A program made the position numbers and the translations under genes. A stretch of DNA of 31,696 bases from Chara braunii (Eukaryota > Streptophyta > Charophyceae > Charales > Characeae), in contig BFEA01000472.1 in assembly GCA_003427395.1 (NCBI GenBank), positions 979,617-1,011,312 of the forward strand, written 5' to 3'. The number at the start of each line of letters is the position of its first letter. Positions within the stretch are counted from its first letter, which is position 1. Under the pieces are notes generated by a model. That model saw nothing but the letters and a program-made list of their open reading frames with translations. It searched no databases and was not told the origin of the DNA. Of the stretch, positions 10,590 to 20,674 are shown in pieces.

Positions 10590-11605
10590 CTTGAGAACAT
10601 CTGATGTAGTATGTATCCGATGACTGTACTCAAGTCTTGAGTATGCTCCTTTCCATATGTCTGTCGCGCCCAATAAGCTCTTGCCTTGAGTCTGCTGTAC
10701 TCAGATGCTCGCTGATTTTAAAGCTGCTCACTTATCACCTGATCAGTCTTGCCGAACACTGATGTCACCAAGAGCACTTACTGTGGCATAATTGTTGCTG
10801 CTGTCACCAAGACAACCCGCTATGACCAACGCTACTGCTGATGTCACCGAGACTGCATGTTGTGACCAGCATCGTCGCTGCTGCCACCGAGATCTCCCGC
10901 TATGGCTAGCACTACCGCTGCTGTCACCGGAACTGTCCGCTGTGACCAACGTCGTCCCTGCTACCACCGGGACTTCCCGCTATGGCCAGCACTGCCACTA
11001 TTGTCACCGGAAACTGTCCGCTATGACCAGCGTCATGTCCCCTCAGAATGGAGTCTGCTGAGCGTAAATTGAGACCATCGGTAGAGTTCCACTTAATCTT
11101 GAGAAGATCTGATGTGGTATGTATCCGATGACTGTACTCAAGTCTTGAGTATGCTCCTTTCCATATGTCTGTCGTGCCCAATAAACTCTTGCCTTGAGTC
11201 TGCTGTACTCAGATGCTCGCTGATTTTAAAGCTGCTCACTTATCACCTGATCAGTCTTACCGAACACTGATGTTACCAAGAGCACATACTGTGACATAAT
11301 GGTTGCTGCTGTCACCAGGACAACCCACTATGACCAACGCTACTGCTGCTGTCACCGAGACTGCCTGTTGTGACCAGCATCGTCGCTGCTGCCACCGAGA
11401 CCTCCCGCTATGGCCAGCACTGCCGCTGCTGTCACCTTAGCTGTCCGCTGTGACCAGCGTCGTCGCTGCTACCACCGGGACTTCCCGCTAAAGCCAGCTC
11501 TGCTACTGCTGTCACCGGAAACTGTCCGCTGTGACCAGCGTCATGTCCCCTGAGAATGGAGCCTGCTGAGCGTAAATTGAGACCATCGGTAGAGTTCCAC
11601 TTAAT
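10590..11605 (+). repeat. 508-bp tandem duplication with nested 40-bp repeats
   Basis: Bases 10590-11097 and 11098-11605 are two 508-bp units with only scattered substitutions; each starts CTTGAGAA and ends ..GTTCCACTTAAT. Inside each, a 40-bp subrepeat of the form GCTGCTGTCACCGAGACT..CCCGCTATGACCAGC occurs about six times (10797-11037 and 11305-11545). The array sits at the left edge of the right LTR copy, so it may be the LTR 5' part or the end of the interior. The window start hides whether the left LTR has it too. Confidence 0.85.
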
Positions 11606-12698
11606 CTGAACTCACTGAGACCGAGAATTGAACTTACTGGGATCGGGGTCACTGAGACCGAACTGGGAACTGCGTTGATGCTCTCCATGAAAACCGCACT
11701 TAGATCTGAAATCAGGTCTGAATTGAACTTGCTGAAAACTGGGTTCACTTCACTGAGTCCAAAGTGAGTTTGCTGAAATTGATCTGATTTCTCTGAATCT
11801 GAAATGAACTCACTGATATTGATCTGATCTCTTTGTATTTGAAATGAATTCACTGAAACTGGTCTGAGTTTACTGATGCTGCACCTGGATATGAAATCAA
11901 AACTGGACTGAACTCGCTGAGATGAAACTCGACTCACCGGACTTACTGAAACTGAAGTGAACTCGAAAATATGAAACCAATTTCACTGAACTTATTGAAA
12001 CTTGATTTGTACTTGTGGAGATTAAGGCCACCAAACTGAGCTCATCGAACTGAAATGAATTCGCTGACACTCCACTTAGGATAGAACTGAAGCTTTCTTC
12101 GGGAACTGCATTCATAATTGAACTGAACATGCTATGAAAGTCGCACTCGGATCTGAATAGAACTGAACTAAACTTGCACTGAAAGTTGAGACTGAACTTG
12201 TTGCAGTTGATATGAGTCTCCTGAGACCAAACTGATCTTGCTAAGAACTGAATTAAACTTGAGAAAATGAAACAGTTTTCACTGAACTTACTGAAACTGG
12301 ATTGAATTTGTTAAGATAAGTCCTCCAAACTGAGCTTATTGAAACTGAGATGAATTGACTAATACCGAACTGAGAATTGAACTGAAACTTACACTGAAAA
12401 CCTCACTTAGATCTGAATTCCGAGATTGAACTGGACTTGCCAGGACTAAATCAATTTCACTGTGTCCGAACTGAAATTACTAAGATTGAANGGATATCAT
12501 TGAGCCGGGACTGAACTTGCTGAGATGAAACTGAAATCACTGAATCTGATATGAAATTACTACGGTTAAATTGTCTTCACTGATCCTAAAACGGGCTCAC
12601 TCAAAATAAACTGAACTTCCTGATATTGAACTGATTTCATTTAGATTAACCAGACTTGTTGAGAAGGAACTGATTTCAATGAACTTACTTAAAATGGA
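11606..12698 (+). repeat. Degenerate CTGAA/ACTGA-rich repeat (right copy)
   Basis: Homologue of the stretch at 1-1075, directly downstream of the 508-bp tandem duplication. It is identical to the left copy wherever both can be compared, except for an N at 12491. Confidence 0.6.
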
Positions 12699-15333
12699 TG
12701 AGGTCTGCTGTAACCTGATTTCCCCTGCTCGAATGCTGCGCGCTATACGAATACTGCTCAGGAGTGTAGCTCTGCATCACCACTAACCAAATAAAGCACT
12801 TAGAGTGTATATGCCTTGTCTTGTTCATATANAACACATCATGCTGCTCTGTGTTGCCCCTGTTCAAATAGAGTATAGGATGCAACTCTGAGTTGTAAAG
12901 GTGGAAGACCGTTGTCAACCGGCAGAAAGTGTTATGCCCACACACCGGAATGACCCTGTATTCCGCCCCGTGACTGTTACCCTCGGGAGAGTTGTTCCAT
13001 GACTCTTGCAACCTGACATGTGTTGAAACCAAGGTTCAACATTTGGATACTCGGAAGCAGAATGGCACCCAACAACCACTTCAGCCGAAGGACTGATCCA
13101 AGTCGACCCATCCCGCCAATAGACCAAAAGGAATCAGAATCCGCCGAGGTAAATAATTTGTTCGGCCTTGTTTCGCCATCGCTTCTGTCTTTTATGTCTC
13201 AGATTCTTTTGCTGCTGCGATATTATGCATCAATGTCCAGCTGCTGCTGCAGTGTTCTGTATCAGATATCTGCCACCGCTCGAGGTCTGCTTGCTGAGTC
13301 TGTTAAGTCCCTGTTGAATCTGCTGAGCCCTTGCCACTTACCGTGCTTTGATGTAGCGGCGTTCAGTCCGCCCTTGTTGGTTGTATCTAAGCTGGCCCGA
13401 GAGTTGTCTCAACAAGAGTTGTTGAGCGCCGGAAACACTGATTCTAAGCTCGTTTCTCGTTCACTGCTATATCACATTTCCACTTACTAATTCTGAATTT
13501 GTGACCTCTGTTTGTAGTCTGGTACAATGCTCCTGCCCGGAGTCCGCAACGGGCTGCTATACACAGGATGGGGAATCCTCAAACTCAGTGCAATTTCCTT
13601 GAGCCTGAGTATGTATATTTTCGCCATTTTATTGGTCTGAATCTGAATCTGAGTGTGCGGTTCTGGCTTGTTCTCGATTGTTTATCGTTTCCTGGCCCCG
13701 AGGATGCAGATCCCTCCGAACTCTATAATTGCATTGAATTTATCAAGGTCACAATCTCCCGCTGGCCTGAATCGCTGTTCTTGTAGCTGAGATCACACGA
13801 CTCTCACTACGTAGTAACAAAAAGCTAATGGTACGGGTATAACAACCTGACAATGTTTGAGGAACAATAGTGCCAGTTGCCAATTCAATCAGAATTTACG
13901 GTAATTGCACAAAGAATCCCCAGCAGCCAACACCCCTGAACTTTGTGGTCTTGGTGAGGTTCACTGATCCGTCAAAAGAAGTCTATTTCCTCATCAGGTT
14001 AAAGCAGATTGCACCTAGCTCGTGGGTACCGAAATGAGTCCATGGACACTGAATCTTACGTCCGCTAAGATGAGTCTGGTTCCTCGTGACTTTTTGAGTT
14101 TGCTATCCCGACCCTGAGCCGTGTCTTCTAAACCTGCTATTTGACTGTCGTATGAAATTATGAGTTGCAGCCATTATCACTAAGTTCAAGTTTGCAGACT
14201 TAACTGTGTCCCCATCTGATAAATTGATGTTGTTTTTACCGAATCTGAATCAGCTCAAGTCTCAGCTCACACTCTTAGTTGAGTCCAAAGGCCTAGGTGA
14301 GTCCACTATCTCGGTCTGCGGGTCTGCTGATTGGTTTTTAAGTCCGCTGAGTGCAGCAGGTTGAGCCCCAAGCTGGTTGTTGTTGTTTCCTGCTGAGATT
14401 TGTTTTGCTGGTCCAAATTTACTGTAGTCAGCGGGCTGAGTCCCTAAGTTCGCCGCAACTGTCGACGACGTTTGAGTTCTTTTGAAACACTTCCTTCAAA
14501 TGTGTCACATCTGTACACAAAAGTTTTGAGCCCCAAGTTAAACTTGAGGCTTGCTGAGTACTGTGGCCTAAACCTGCAAAAGATGATAAGGACTGTTTTC
14601 CTGAACCCCACGAGAAGTTAATGGTTTAACTCCTGCAAGGTTCTGACATTTTTCTCAAGTCCGACTCTGCGGTCCTTTACTGGTTCTTCTATTCTGAGTC
14701 TGCACGTTTGCTGCTGAGTTTGGACTGTACATGGGTCTCTTGAGTTTGCTGACCAAAATCGTTGCTGAACAGAATTTTCAGACTCAAATAACTAAAATGG
14801 CCACTGTCTTAGTCTTGGAGTTGAGGAAGCAGTTTCATAATTTTTGCACACACGCTCTGTTCCTCACTCAATTTCTATCCTATGAGGAAATACATGCTCC
14901 ACCATTCGAAACTTTGTTCCACGGTGCCGCACCACAATAGGGAGCCTTTGTTCTCCGTCTTTTCCTCTCTTCTCGGTCTCTTCACCCCTTTTGTTTCTTT
15001 CTTCACTCAAGCTTCCCTCCCTTTATCAGTTTCTGCATCCCCTTTTCCGACCTTTCTCTGACTTCACAACTTCTGAAAGAAAACGATTCGTTTGTAGTAT
15101 CTAACTCATCTTTCCTATTAGTATGAAGTTCCTCGAACTTGAGAGTCCATATGCACGACTAACTGGGCACATAGTCTCCAGAGAGATACGTACCGGTTTG
15201 GAAGGTAATACGATGGCAATTTTGAACTCCCGAGCTCTGCGATGGCAGTTTCGGAATTATCTCCTTTTTAGTGATATAAAAGGAAAGAAACTCTGTAATT
15301 TCAAGGACTTGATCAAAAGGGACGGTCTTCTTG

Positions 15334-15368
<35 letters not shown>
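15334..15368 (+). repeat. (CT)n microsatellite, right LTR
   Basis: A 35-base CT tract with one TTT interruption, homologous to the tract at 3751-3797. Confidence 0.9.
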
Positions 15369-15369
<1 letters not shown>

Positions 15370-17483
15370 TGAGCCCTGAATAATAAATGAACGTGACGCT
15401 CAACCGCATCCAGGTTCATTCTCCTGATCTTTCGCCATATGGCTTTGTGTGGATGTGTGGATGTGTGTCTTCTGTTGTTTCTCCTCTCTCCGTCACTTCC
15501 CCAAGTACGAGTGTGGGTAGAGAAAAGAAAATGATTGAGAGAAATACGAAATTTTCGTAGTGCAACTGAGAGTGACATTTATGGAATTTTGCCATTGCTG
15601 AGTGGCAGTTTTGGAATTCGCGGAGCACAACCACAAATTTTGTCTCCAATGGCGGTTTTCACGTTCTTGCAAACTCTTCCCGGTCTTAGTCCAGTATGGG
15701 ATGTCTCTCTCTCTCTCTTTCCCTCTACCGCATGCATATCACTAATTAGATGACGAGGCATTTAGCTGCTGAAGCGGGGCATAGTCACTCCCGCCGTTTC
15801 CTGCGCTTGATTCCCTCTTTGCTCCCAATTGCTGTCCTCCACTAGAAGTGAGGAATCAACCTCGAAAACCTCCCCCACGACGTAGCACGCTTCAAGTACG
15901 CAGGGCATTTCTGAAATTCAAGGAATATCCAGTGGACATTTTTGAATTTTGTCATTGTTCAGTGGCAGTTTCGGATTCGTGCAGCACGGTGACACACTCC
16001 GTCCTCTATGGCGGTTCTCTCATTCTAATCTGCACACCCTGACCTCTGTCGTGGTTGGGCAACCTGATAAGTCACCGAAAGGGAGCGTGAGCACAAATCT
16101 TCTGCAAGAAGACAGGAAAATACATTGCCTTAATTTTTCTCTGGACGGCGCTACAGCGGCGCAGTCCGCTTCTTTACTTCACCAATGAGAGTGAACTTCT
16201 GGCTAGAACACGGAAAGATCCATAGCCCTTCTTCATTGATTGCTCGAGATATACAAACTCTGATTGCTCATCAGAAGAGAAAAACATGATGTACCTTCAG
16301 CTACAGAATGGGAAGATACACCCTCGTGTTCTGTCTCTTTTGTGCTCTTTTGGCCTTTCCTCGCTCACCTTCGTCCGGGAATCAATCCCGATTCGTACCT
16401 TCAGTCTCTCTCCTTCTCGTGCACTCTTTCTCTCTGCCCTTTCACTTTGCGTTGCGGCTCACTTCCTCTCTTGTGCACTCCCCCGAGCATTTTTCCTTTC
16501 TCTCTCGTTCGTGTGGTTGATGCGTGGGTCCGTGCGCTGGATCTGGTAGTATGTATGTTCTGCCACGGCCCATCTCAGCACCCCTTGTCCACCCGTCTTG
16601 CTCTCATGTGTATGCATTACTGGTGCGTACTTCCCTCGCTAGCGCCTTGCTAGCTTGCTTTGTCTTTCTTCCGTGCATGGGTTCATGTTGCGCTCTGATC
16701 AGACCTGTCCCATAAGCTGATATGCCCATCCGTTATTATGATCCATACGCTGATTTGTAACCTCACCCTGCGCGCTTCCTTCTCTACTGTTCCCGCTTGG
16801 CGTGCATCGATTGGATTATCAAGATAAATATCTTGCATGTAGCCAGGTTTCGGCCCAGGTTCGTGCGTGATTGTAGCCAGAATATTGTGCGTAGCTCTCC
16901 CGTGATTGGAGAACATCTGTTTGCCTGTGCGATAGGCTTCCCACTCCTGTGTGGTCGGAGCGTCTATTCATGCTTGTCCTCCGTGTGAGGGTGTTGTGTG
17001 TGTGTATCTGTCTGGTTAATAGTCTCGGTCCGTGCGTGACTATGTCAGCCCAGTTCCAGTTCGTAGGTCTCCTTTGCCCGTCATCTGGTACACGGATGAG
17101 AATGTGAGCCAGGACCCTGTCCTGGTTCGTGTGTTGATTGGGCGAATCAAGGTCCCACCTATTCGTGCGCCAATGGGGACCGAGCATTGCCCTTATTCCT
17201 GCATTGAAAGGAGTGAGCACCCTTCTCTGTGCTCACGCGCTCGCTCCTTGCTCGATAGCTCACGAGGTCGATTTGGTTGTGCCTTATCAGGTCCTCCTAA
17301 CTGGAAGGTCCCCCTCTTTTTCCCCCGCGCATGATCCTGGTTCGTCCGCTTTGATACTGCACCGCTTCCGTGTGTGTATCTAGCCACGGAGCCCTCCCTC
17401 TGCGCACTCCGTGACTCCGTGACTTTGATTAGAGTTTGCCACGCACAATTTATCATCCTCCCATTAAAAATTATCTCCTTGGT

Positions 17484-17489
17484 TATATA
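17484..17489 (+). promoter_or_regulatory. TATA-like motif, possible LTR promoter (right)
   Basis: Homologue of the TATATA at 5943, in the context GGTTATATACG, ~730 bp before the right LTR end. Confidence 0.25.
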
Positions 17490-18103
17490 CGAGTAGAGCC
17501 GTGATTGACTTCGTCGTGTCATGTCCAATTGGAGCGCTGCTCCGTGCGTATCTCCCTGGGAATGTGCCCCGGTTCGTCATATGATCGGAGCACTGCTCCC
17601 GTGCGCGTTGCGCTCCCCCCTTGAGGGTTGATTCATCCCCCCCCCGTGCATGTCGAGATTCTCTCTCCCAAAGTCAAACTCTGGTCCCTCTTGTAACGGC
17701 CAAGTGGCCGTTTCCCTGGACCGACAACTGGTTGCTGTGCTCGTTGTGCTGTCCTCGTCGACACGTGGCACCTGAGCACGCACGTCCGCCCCCGTGGAAA
17801 CAGGGAAGGTACTACCTAAGTAGACCAGGTCCGACGGTACTACCGCTGATGCTTATTCCAGGTCTAGCAACCCGTTGGTGGTTCCAGAGCCGGCTGCAGA
17901 AATACAGCCTCGACAGGGACCTTCTTTGGTCTGAATCCAGACCTCGCCAACGTGAGTACCACTGCCATATAGGCCGACCACATTTATTATTATTATTTAT
18001 TTATTTATTTATTTTTATTATCAAGGCTAATATGTGCATTAGAACTATCCTCTGCCTCACAGTGCAGCCCCTTACCGTGAAGCAGATCGGGCTGGACTGC
18101 AAT

Positions 18104-18139
18104 CCCATTAGATTACACTAATGGGGTACCTTTTACCCC
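18104..18139 (+). other. Two overlapping hairpins near LTR 3' end (right)
   Basis: Conserved copy of the pair at 6565-6600: CCCATTAG (18104-18111) with CTAATGGG (18118-18125), and GGGGTA (18123-18128) with TACCCC (18134-18139). The loop reads ATTACA instead of ATTGCA, so the stems are kept while the loop changed. Confidence 0.5.
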
Positions 18140-18214
18140 TCAGGCTGAAACATCAAACCCGATGCGGCAAATTCGACACACTTGTGGAGGGCCAAAACGT
18201 TGGGCCCTCCGACA

Positions 18215-18219
18215 TCGCG
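18215..18219 (+). other. Candidate right target-site duplication
   Basis: TCGCG follows directly after the right LTR end. A 5-bp copy would be expected just outside the left LTR, beyond the window, so it cannot be tested here. Confidence 0.15.
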
Positions 18220-18629
18220 TACTCTATGCAACGTAGGTTTTGAATTTTGTTATGACGGTGCCGGTGGAGTAGGCGACTGTTGTTGGCATAAAGGGAGGAC
18301 TGATCACCCAACCGTTCGCCGAGAATGGTCACCTTACCTCCATGGTTAGGGTTTGGTCAACCCTGGTCATGATAGGTGGGGCAGTTCTACTCTACATGCA
18401 GCAGACTGACAAGGTCGAAGACGTTGGAATCGGAGGGAAAGTGATGAGACTCGAGTCTAAAGTGGGGCTTGACGTTGAGATGTTATCCTTTATGGATTAC
18501 ACCACTCCTTGACGCATTCACAAAACACGTAGAAGATAAATCGTGCATGACAATTAAGTTGGAGTGAGAATTAGCCAGACCTGACAAGGACTTTTGGAAG
18601 GGTGATTTCTCTATGGGATGGTGCCGGCA

Positions 18630-18697
18630 CATGCTGTAGTATAGTGTCAGTATCCTTGCGTTTCGTAGGAGACCCAGGTTCAATTCCTGGCAGTATG
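18630..18697 (+). pseudogene. tRNA-Glu-like pseudogene or SINE head
   Basis: CATGCTG (18630) and CAGTATG (ending 18697) form a complete 7-bp acceptor stem with one G-U pair. A perfect 5-bp T arm (CCAGG-TTCAATT-CCTGG) carries the pol III B box GGTTCAATTCC. The A-box region reads TAGTATAGTGT. The stretch AGGAGACCCAGGTTCAATTCC closely follows nuclear tRNA-Glu. The anticodon arm is damaged: with 5 bp (CTTGC/GTAGG) the loop is two bases short around TTTC. It is therefore not a working tRNA. Three ~29-bp tandem units follow at 18719, so it may be the head of an unfamiliar SINE. Confidence 0.6.
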
Positions 18698-18718
18698 TGT
18701 TGTATGATGTAAGATCCG

Positions 18719-18800
18719 CAGGGGGTTAAGCCTGACGAGACTTAGACAGGGGGTTATAGCCTGAAGAGAGTCTCATCAGGGGGATAAGCCTGACCCATCT
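18719..18800 (+). repeat. ~29-bp tandem repeat, three units
   Basis: CAGGGGGTTAAGCCTGA-type units start at 18719, 18747 and 18777. They follow the tRNA-like sequence by ~20 bp and may form the body of the same retroposon. Confidence 0.8.
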
Positions 18801-18832
18801 ATGAGAGACAAAAGGAAGGAGGAATGGCCGCC

Positions 18833-18996
18833 AGTGTCATGATGCTAGGATCATTCTTCTAAAATGTTTTTGTAATTCCTAAGGTTGGATAATGGACAAA
18901 GCCCACGGTGGATTAGTGTCATGATGCTAGGATCATTCTTCTAAAATGTTTTTGTAATTCCTAAGGTTGGATAATAGACAAAGCCCACGGTGGATT
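18833..18996 (+). repeat. 82-bp tandem duplication, one mismatch
   Basis: Units 18833-18914 and 18915-18996 both begin AGTGTCATGATGCTAGGATC and end CACGGTGGATT. The only difference seen is AATGGAC versus AATAGAC, so the duplication is recent. Confidence 0.95.
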
Positions 18997-19099
18997 CCAG
19001 ATTCTGGGAAAAGGCCTGCCAGAGGTTATTTCTGGCCCCATTCCAACTAATGAATGAATGAAAGTGCTTTCGAAGGAAGGTTCGAAAGAATGATGAGGC

Positions 19100-19200
19100 T
19101 TGAAAGTAAATCTCTATCTGTTCAAGGTTTGAAAGTAAGTTTCTGTTTGTTAAAGGATTGAAAGTAAGCCTCTGTTATATTTGAAAGTAAGTCAATGTTT
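19100..19200 (+). repeat. TGAAAGTAAG tandem repeat, ~29-bp period
   Basis: TGAAAGTAA occurs at 19101, 19130, 19159 and 19182, joined by TCTGTT-rich spacers. Confidence 0.75.
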
Positions 19201-19526
19201 GAAGTGTTGTAAGTAATGAAATATACATGGAGTATTTCATAAAAGAGTATCCAGATGATTATAAGAGAAAAGAAAGATGAACGACGGAAACGTCGCTCGT
19301 CACGAATCGGTATATAAGATCTGGATTAATTCCAAATATATTGTGATTATATGATATATTTGGTGAGGTCTTATAAATATTTATCCTTGTATTGCTTATG
19401 GTAAGCGATGGTGACGTCGCTTAATGGCGGCGGGGAAGGCTGTCGGGACAGAAACCCTCAGAGCCCGAGTTTTTCTAGGTCAGACACTGTCTGACTCTTT
19501 TCGTTGAGGAACATGATGAGATTGAC

Positions 19527-19621
19527 GTTGCCAAAGTTTATTCAGACTAATCCTATAACTGAGAGGCCTAAAGTCTGACGTTGATGACGTATGACGTCGT
19601 TGATGTGTGACATCATTGACG
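19527..19621. promoter_or_regulatory. Cluster of TGACG motifs
   Basis: TGACG occurs near 19527 and at 19576, 19585, 19592 and 19617, with TGACGTC at 19592 and a related TGACATCA near 19607. TGACG is the core of plant as-1-type sites bound by TGA bZIP factors. This is a motif observation only; the surroundings are TE-like and no adjacent gene is seen. Confidence 0.3.
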
Positions 19622-19910
19622 TTCGATCGAAACAGCGGGAGTCAGCGGTACGACTTGTCGTCCGCGGTTCCCGACAAAGTCTCAATAGTGTGTGGTCATG
19701 GAAAGACTAAAGCTAGACCTAGTGTACCTAACATAATGTCCCGCAGTTGCTAAGCCGCGCGATTTAGGGCCTAAGTAGGCGGGATGCGTCGGGGATATAG
19801 AGCCGAGACGCAGAGGGAATAGGATGGAGGTTTTTATTTCCTGGGCCGCGGGGGTTGACATCGAGCCAGGGGGTTGATAGACCAATGTCGAGGCCAAACG
19901 GCCAACCGAG

Positions 19911-20005
19911 CATGCAAGGCCACAAGTAAGCGAGGCCTGCAGGGCCACAGGCAAGTTGGGCCTGCAAGGCCATAGGCAGGCAGAGCCTGCAAGGCCACGA
20001 CATGG
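19911..20005 (+). repeat. 25-bp minisatellite, four units
   Basis: C(C/A)TGCAAGGCCA-type units start at 19911, 19936, 19961 and 19986, exactly 25 bp apart, with spacers such as CAAGTAAGCGAGG. Minus-strand frames through it (repeated ..LACGPAGL..) are repeat-driven. Confidence 0.85.
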
Positions 20006-20176
20006 GGGAGAGTGACTGGGCGAACTCTTTATATAGAAGAGTTGCTCCTATCACTATCGCGATAGGAGCTAGCCCAGTAGGATACAATACATGATTCTTA
20101 CCCGATGGATACCGGGATCAAGCCTGACCACACGCAACCTACTGGGCCAGCTCCTTTTGGAGCAGGCCACAACGTA

Positions 20177-20247
20177 GGATTAGGCGTGGCCGATTTCGAC
20201 CGTGCGATCCTTAAGATCGTGCGGCGAAATCAGCCATGCTGAAATCC
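20177..20247. repeat. Imperfect inverted repeat, ~32-bp arms, 7-base loop
   Basis: The left arm runs GGATTAGGCGTGGCCGATTT.. and the right arm ends ..AAATCAGCCATGCTGAAATCC, around the loop CCTTAAG (20209-20215). The arms pair with a few mismatches and a 1-base gap. It could be a cruciform, a short foldback element or a structured part of an unrecognised LTR. Confidence 0.7.
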
Positions 20248-20586
20248 GCATGGCCCCCGCGCAAGGATGACACGTGCAAATCGAAAAGTGATTCATTTTT
20301 TATATATATATTTTTAATTTTAATTAAAAAAAAAAAAAGAACAAGGGTCCCTCAGGGCTGAGGTCCCACTTGCAAAAAGGATAGGATCGAGGTCCGGAAT
20401 CTGGATGTGTTTTAAACAGAGATGCAGAAAAGCAGTTCAATCTCGATTTCCTACACATTTTCGTAAACTCGTCCAGATTCGGGCATTCGATCCGGTCCTC
20501 GTTGCTAGTAGAACCACACCCCAGGATACGGCTTGGATCGTGGTTGTCAGCCACGTGATGACATGACCATTGGCATATGCCAACGG

Positions 20587-20644
<58 letters not shown>
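20587..20644 (+). repeat. 58-nt poly(A) tract
   Basis: An uninterrupted A run ending a ~250-bp sequence (20339-20586) that itself follows a shorter A run (20326-20338). This may be the tail of a short retroposon on the plus strand. No clear head promoter or target-site duplication was found. Such length suggests either a recent insertion or a sequencing/assembly inflated homopolymer. Confidence 0.8.
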
Positions 20645-20645
<1 letters not shown>

Positions 20646-20674
20646 AAACAAACTTAAAACTAACTATAAACGAA

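Larger units (their letters stand above)
1..18214 (+). mobile_element. Putative LARD-like non-autonomous LTR retrotransposon (left end off window)
   Basis: Two same-orientation copies of a ~6.6-kb sequence (1-6675 and 11624-18214) flank a non-repeated interior. Both copies lose similarity at the same point, right after GACA, which fits an LTR 3' end in CA. A degraded initiator-Met primer-binding-like site abuts the first copy, and a gag-like start codon follows ~320 bp downstream, so I orient the element on the plus strand. I see no protease, RT, RNase H or integrase motif in any frame of the interior. LARDs (large retrotransposon derivatives, described from grasses) have long LTRs and a non-coding interior, and this fits. 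The true 5' end lies before base 1. The alternative is a large tandem or segmental duplication; the LTR-like boundary favours the LTR reading. Confidence 0.65.
11624..18214 (+). repeat. Right (3') giant LTR copy
   Basis: This is the second copy of the long direct repeat, offset 11623 bases at its start and 11539 at its end owing to indels. It ends ...CTCCGACA at 18214, after which similarity to the sequence following the first copy is lost. Its start is only a minimum: base 11624 aligns with base 1 of the window, so the LTR may begin further left, perhaps in 10350-11600. It carries Ns at 12491 and 12832; the latter matches the N at 1209 in the first copy. Confidence 0.7.

Noticed and set aside
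18346-18354. Telomere-like GTTAGGGTTT
   Set aside because: A single occurrence, not an array.
19682-20087. Minus-strand Leu/Ala/Cys-rich frames
   Set aside because: They cross the 25-bp minisatellite and their periodicity follows it.
20324-20647. Poly-Phe / poly-Lys frames
   Set aside because: Translations of the 58-nt A tract.
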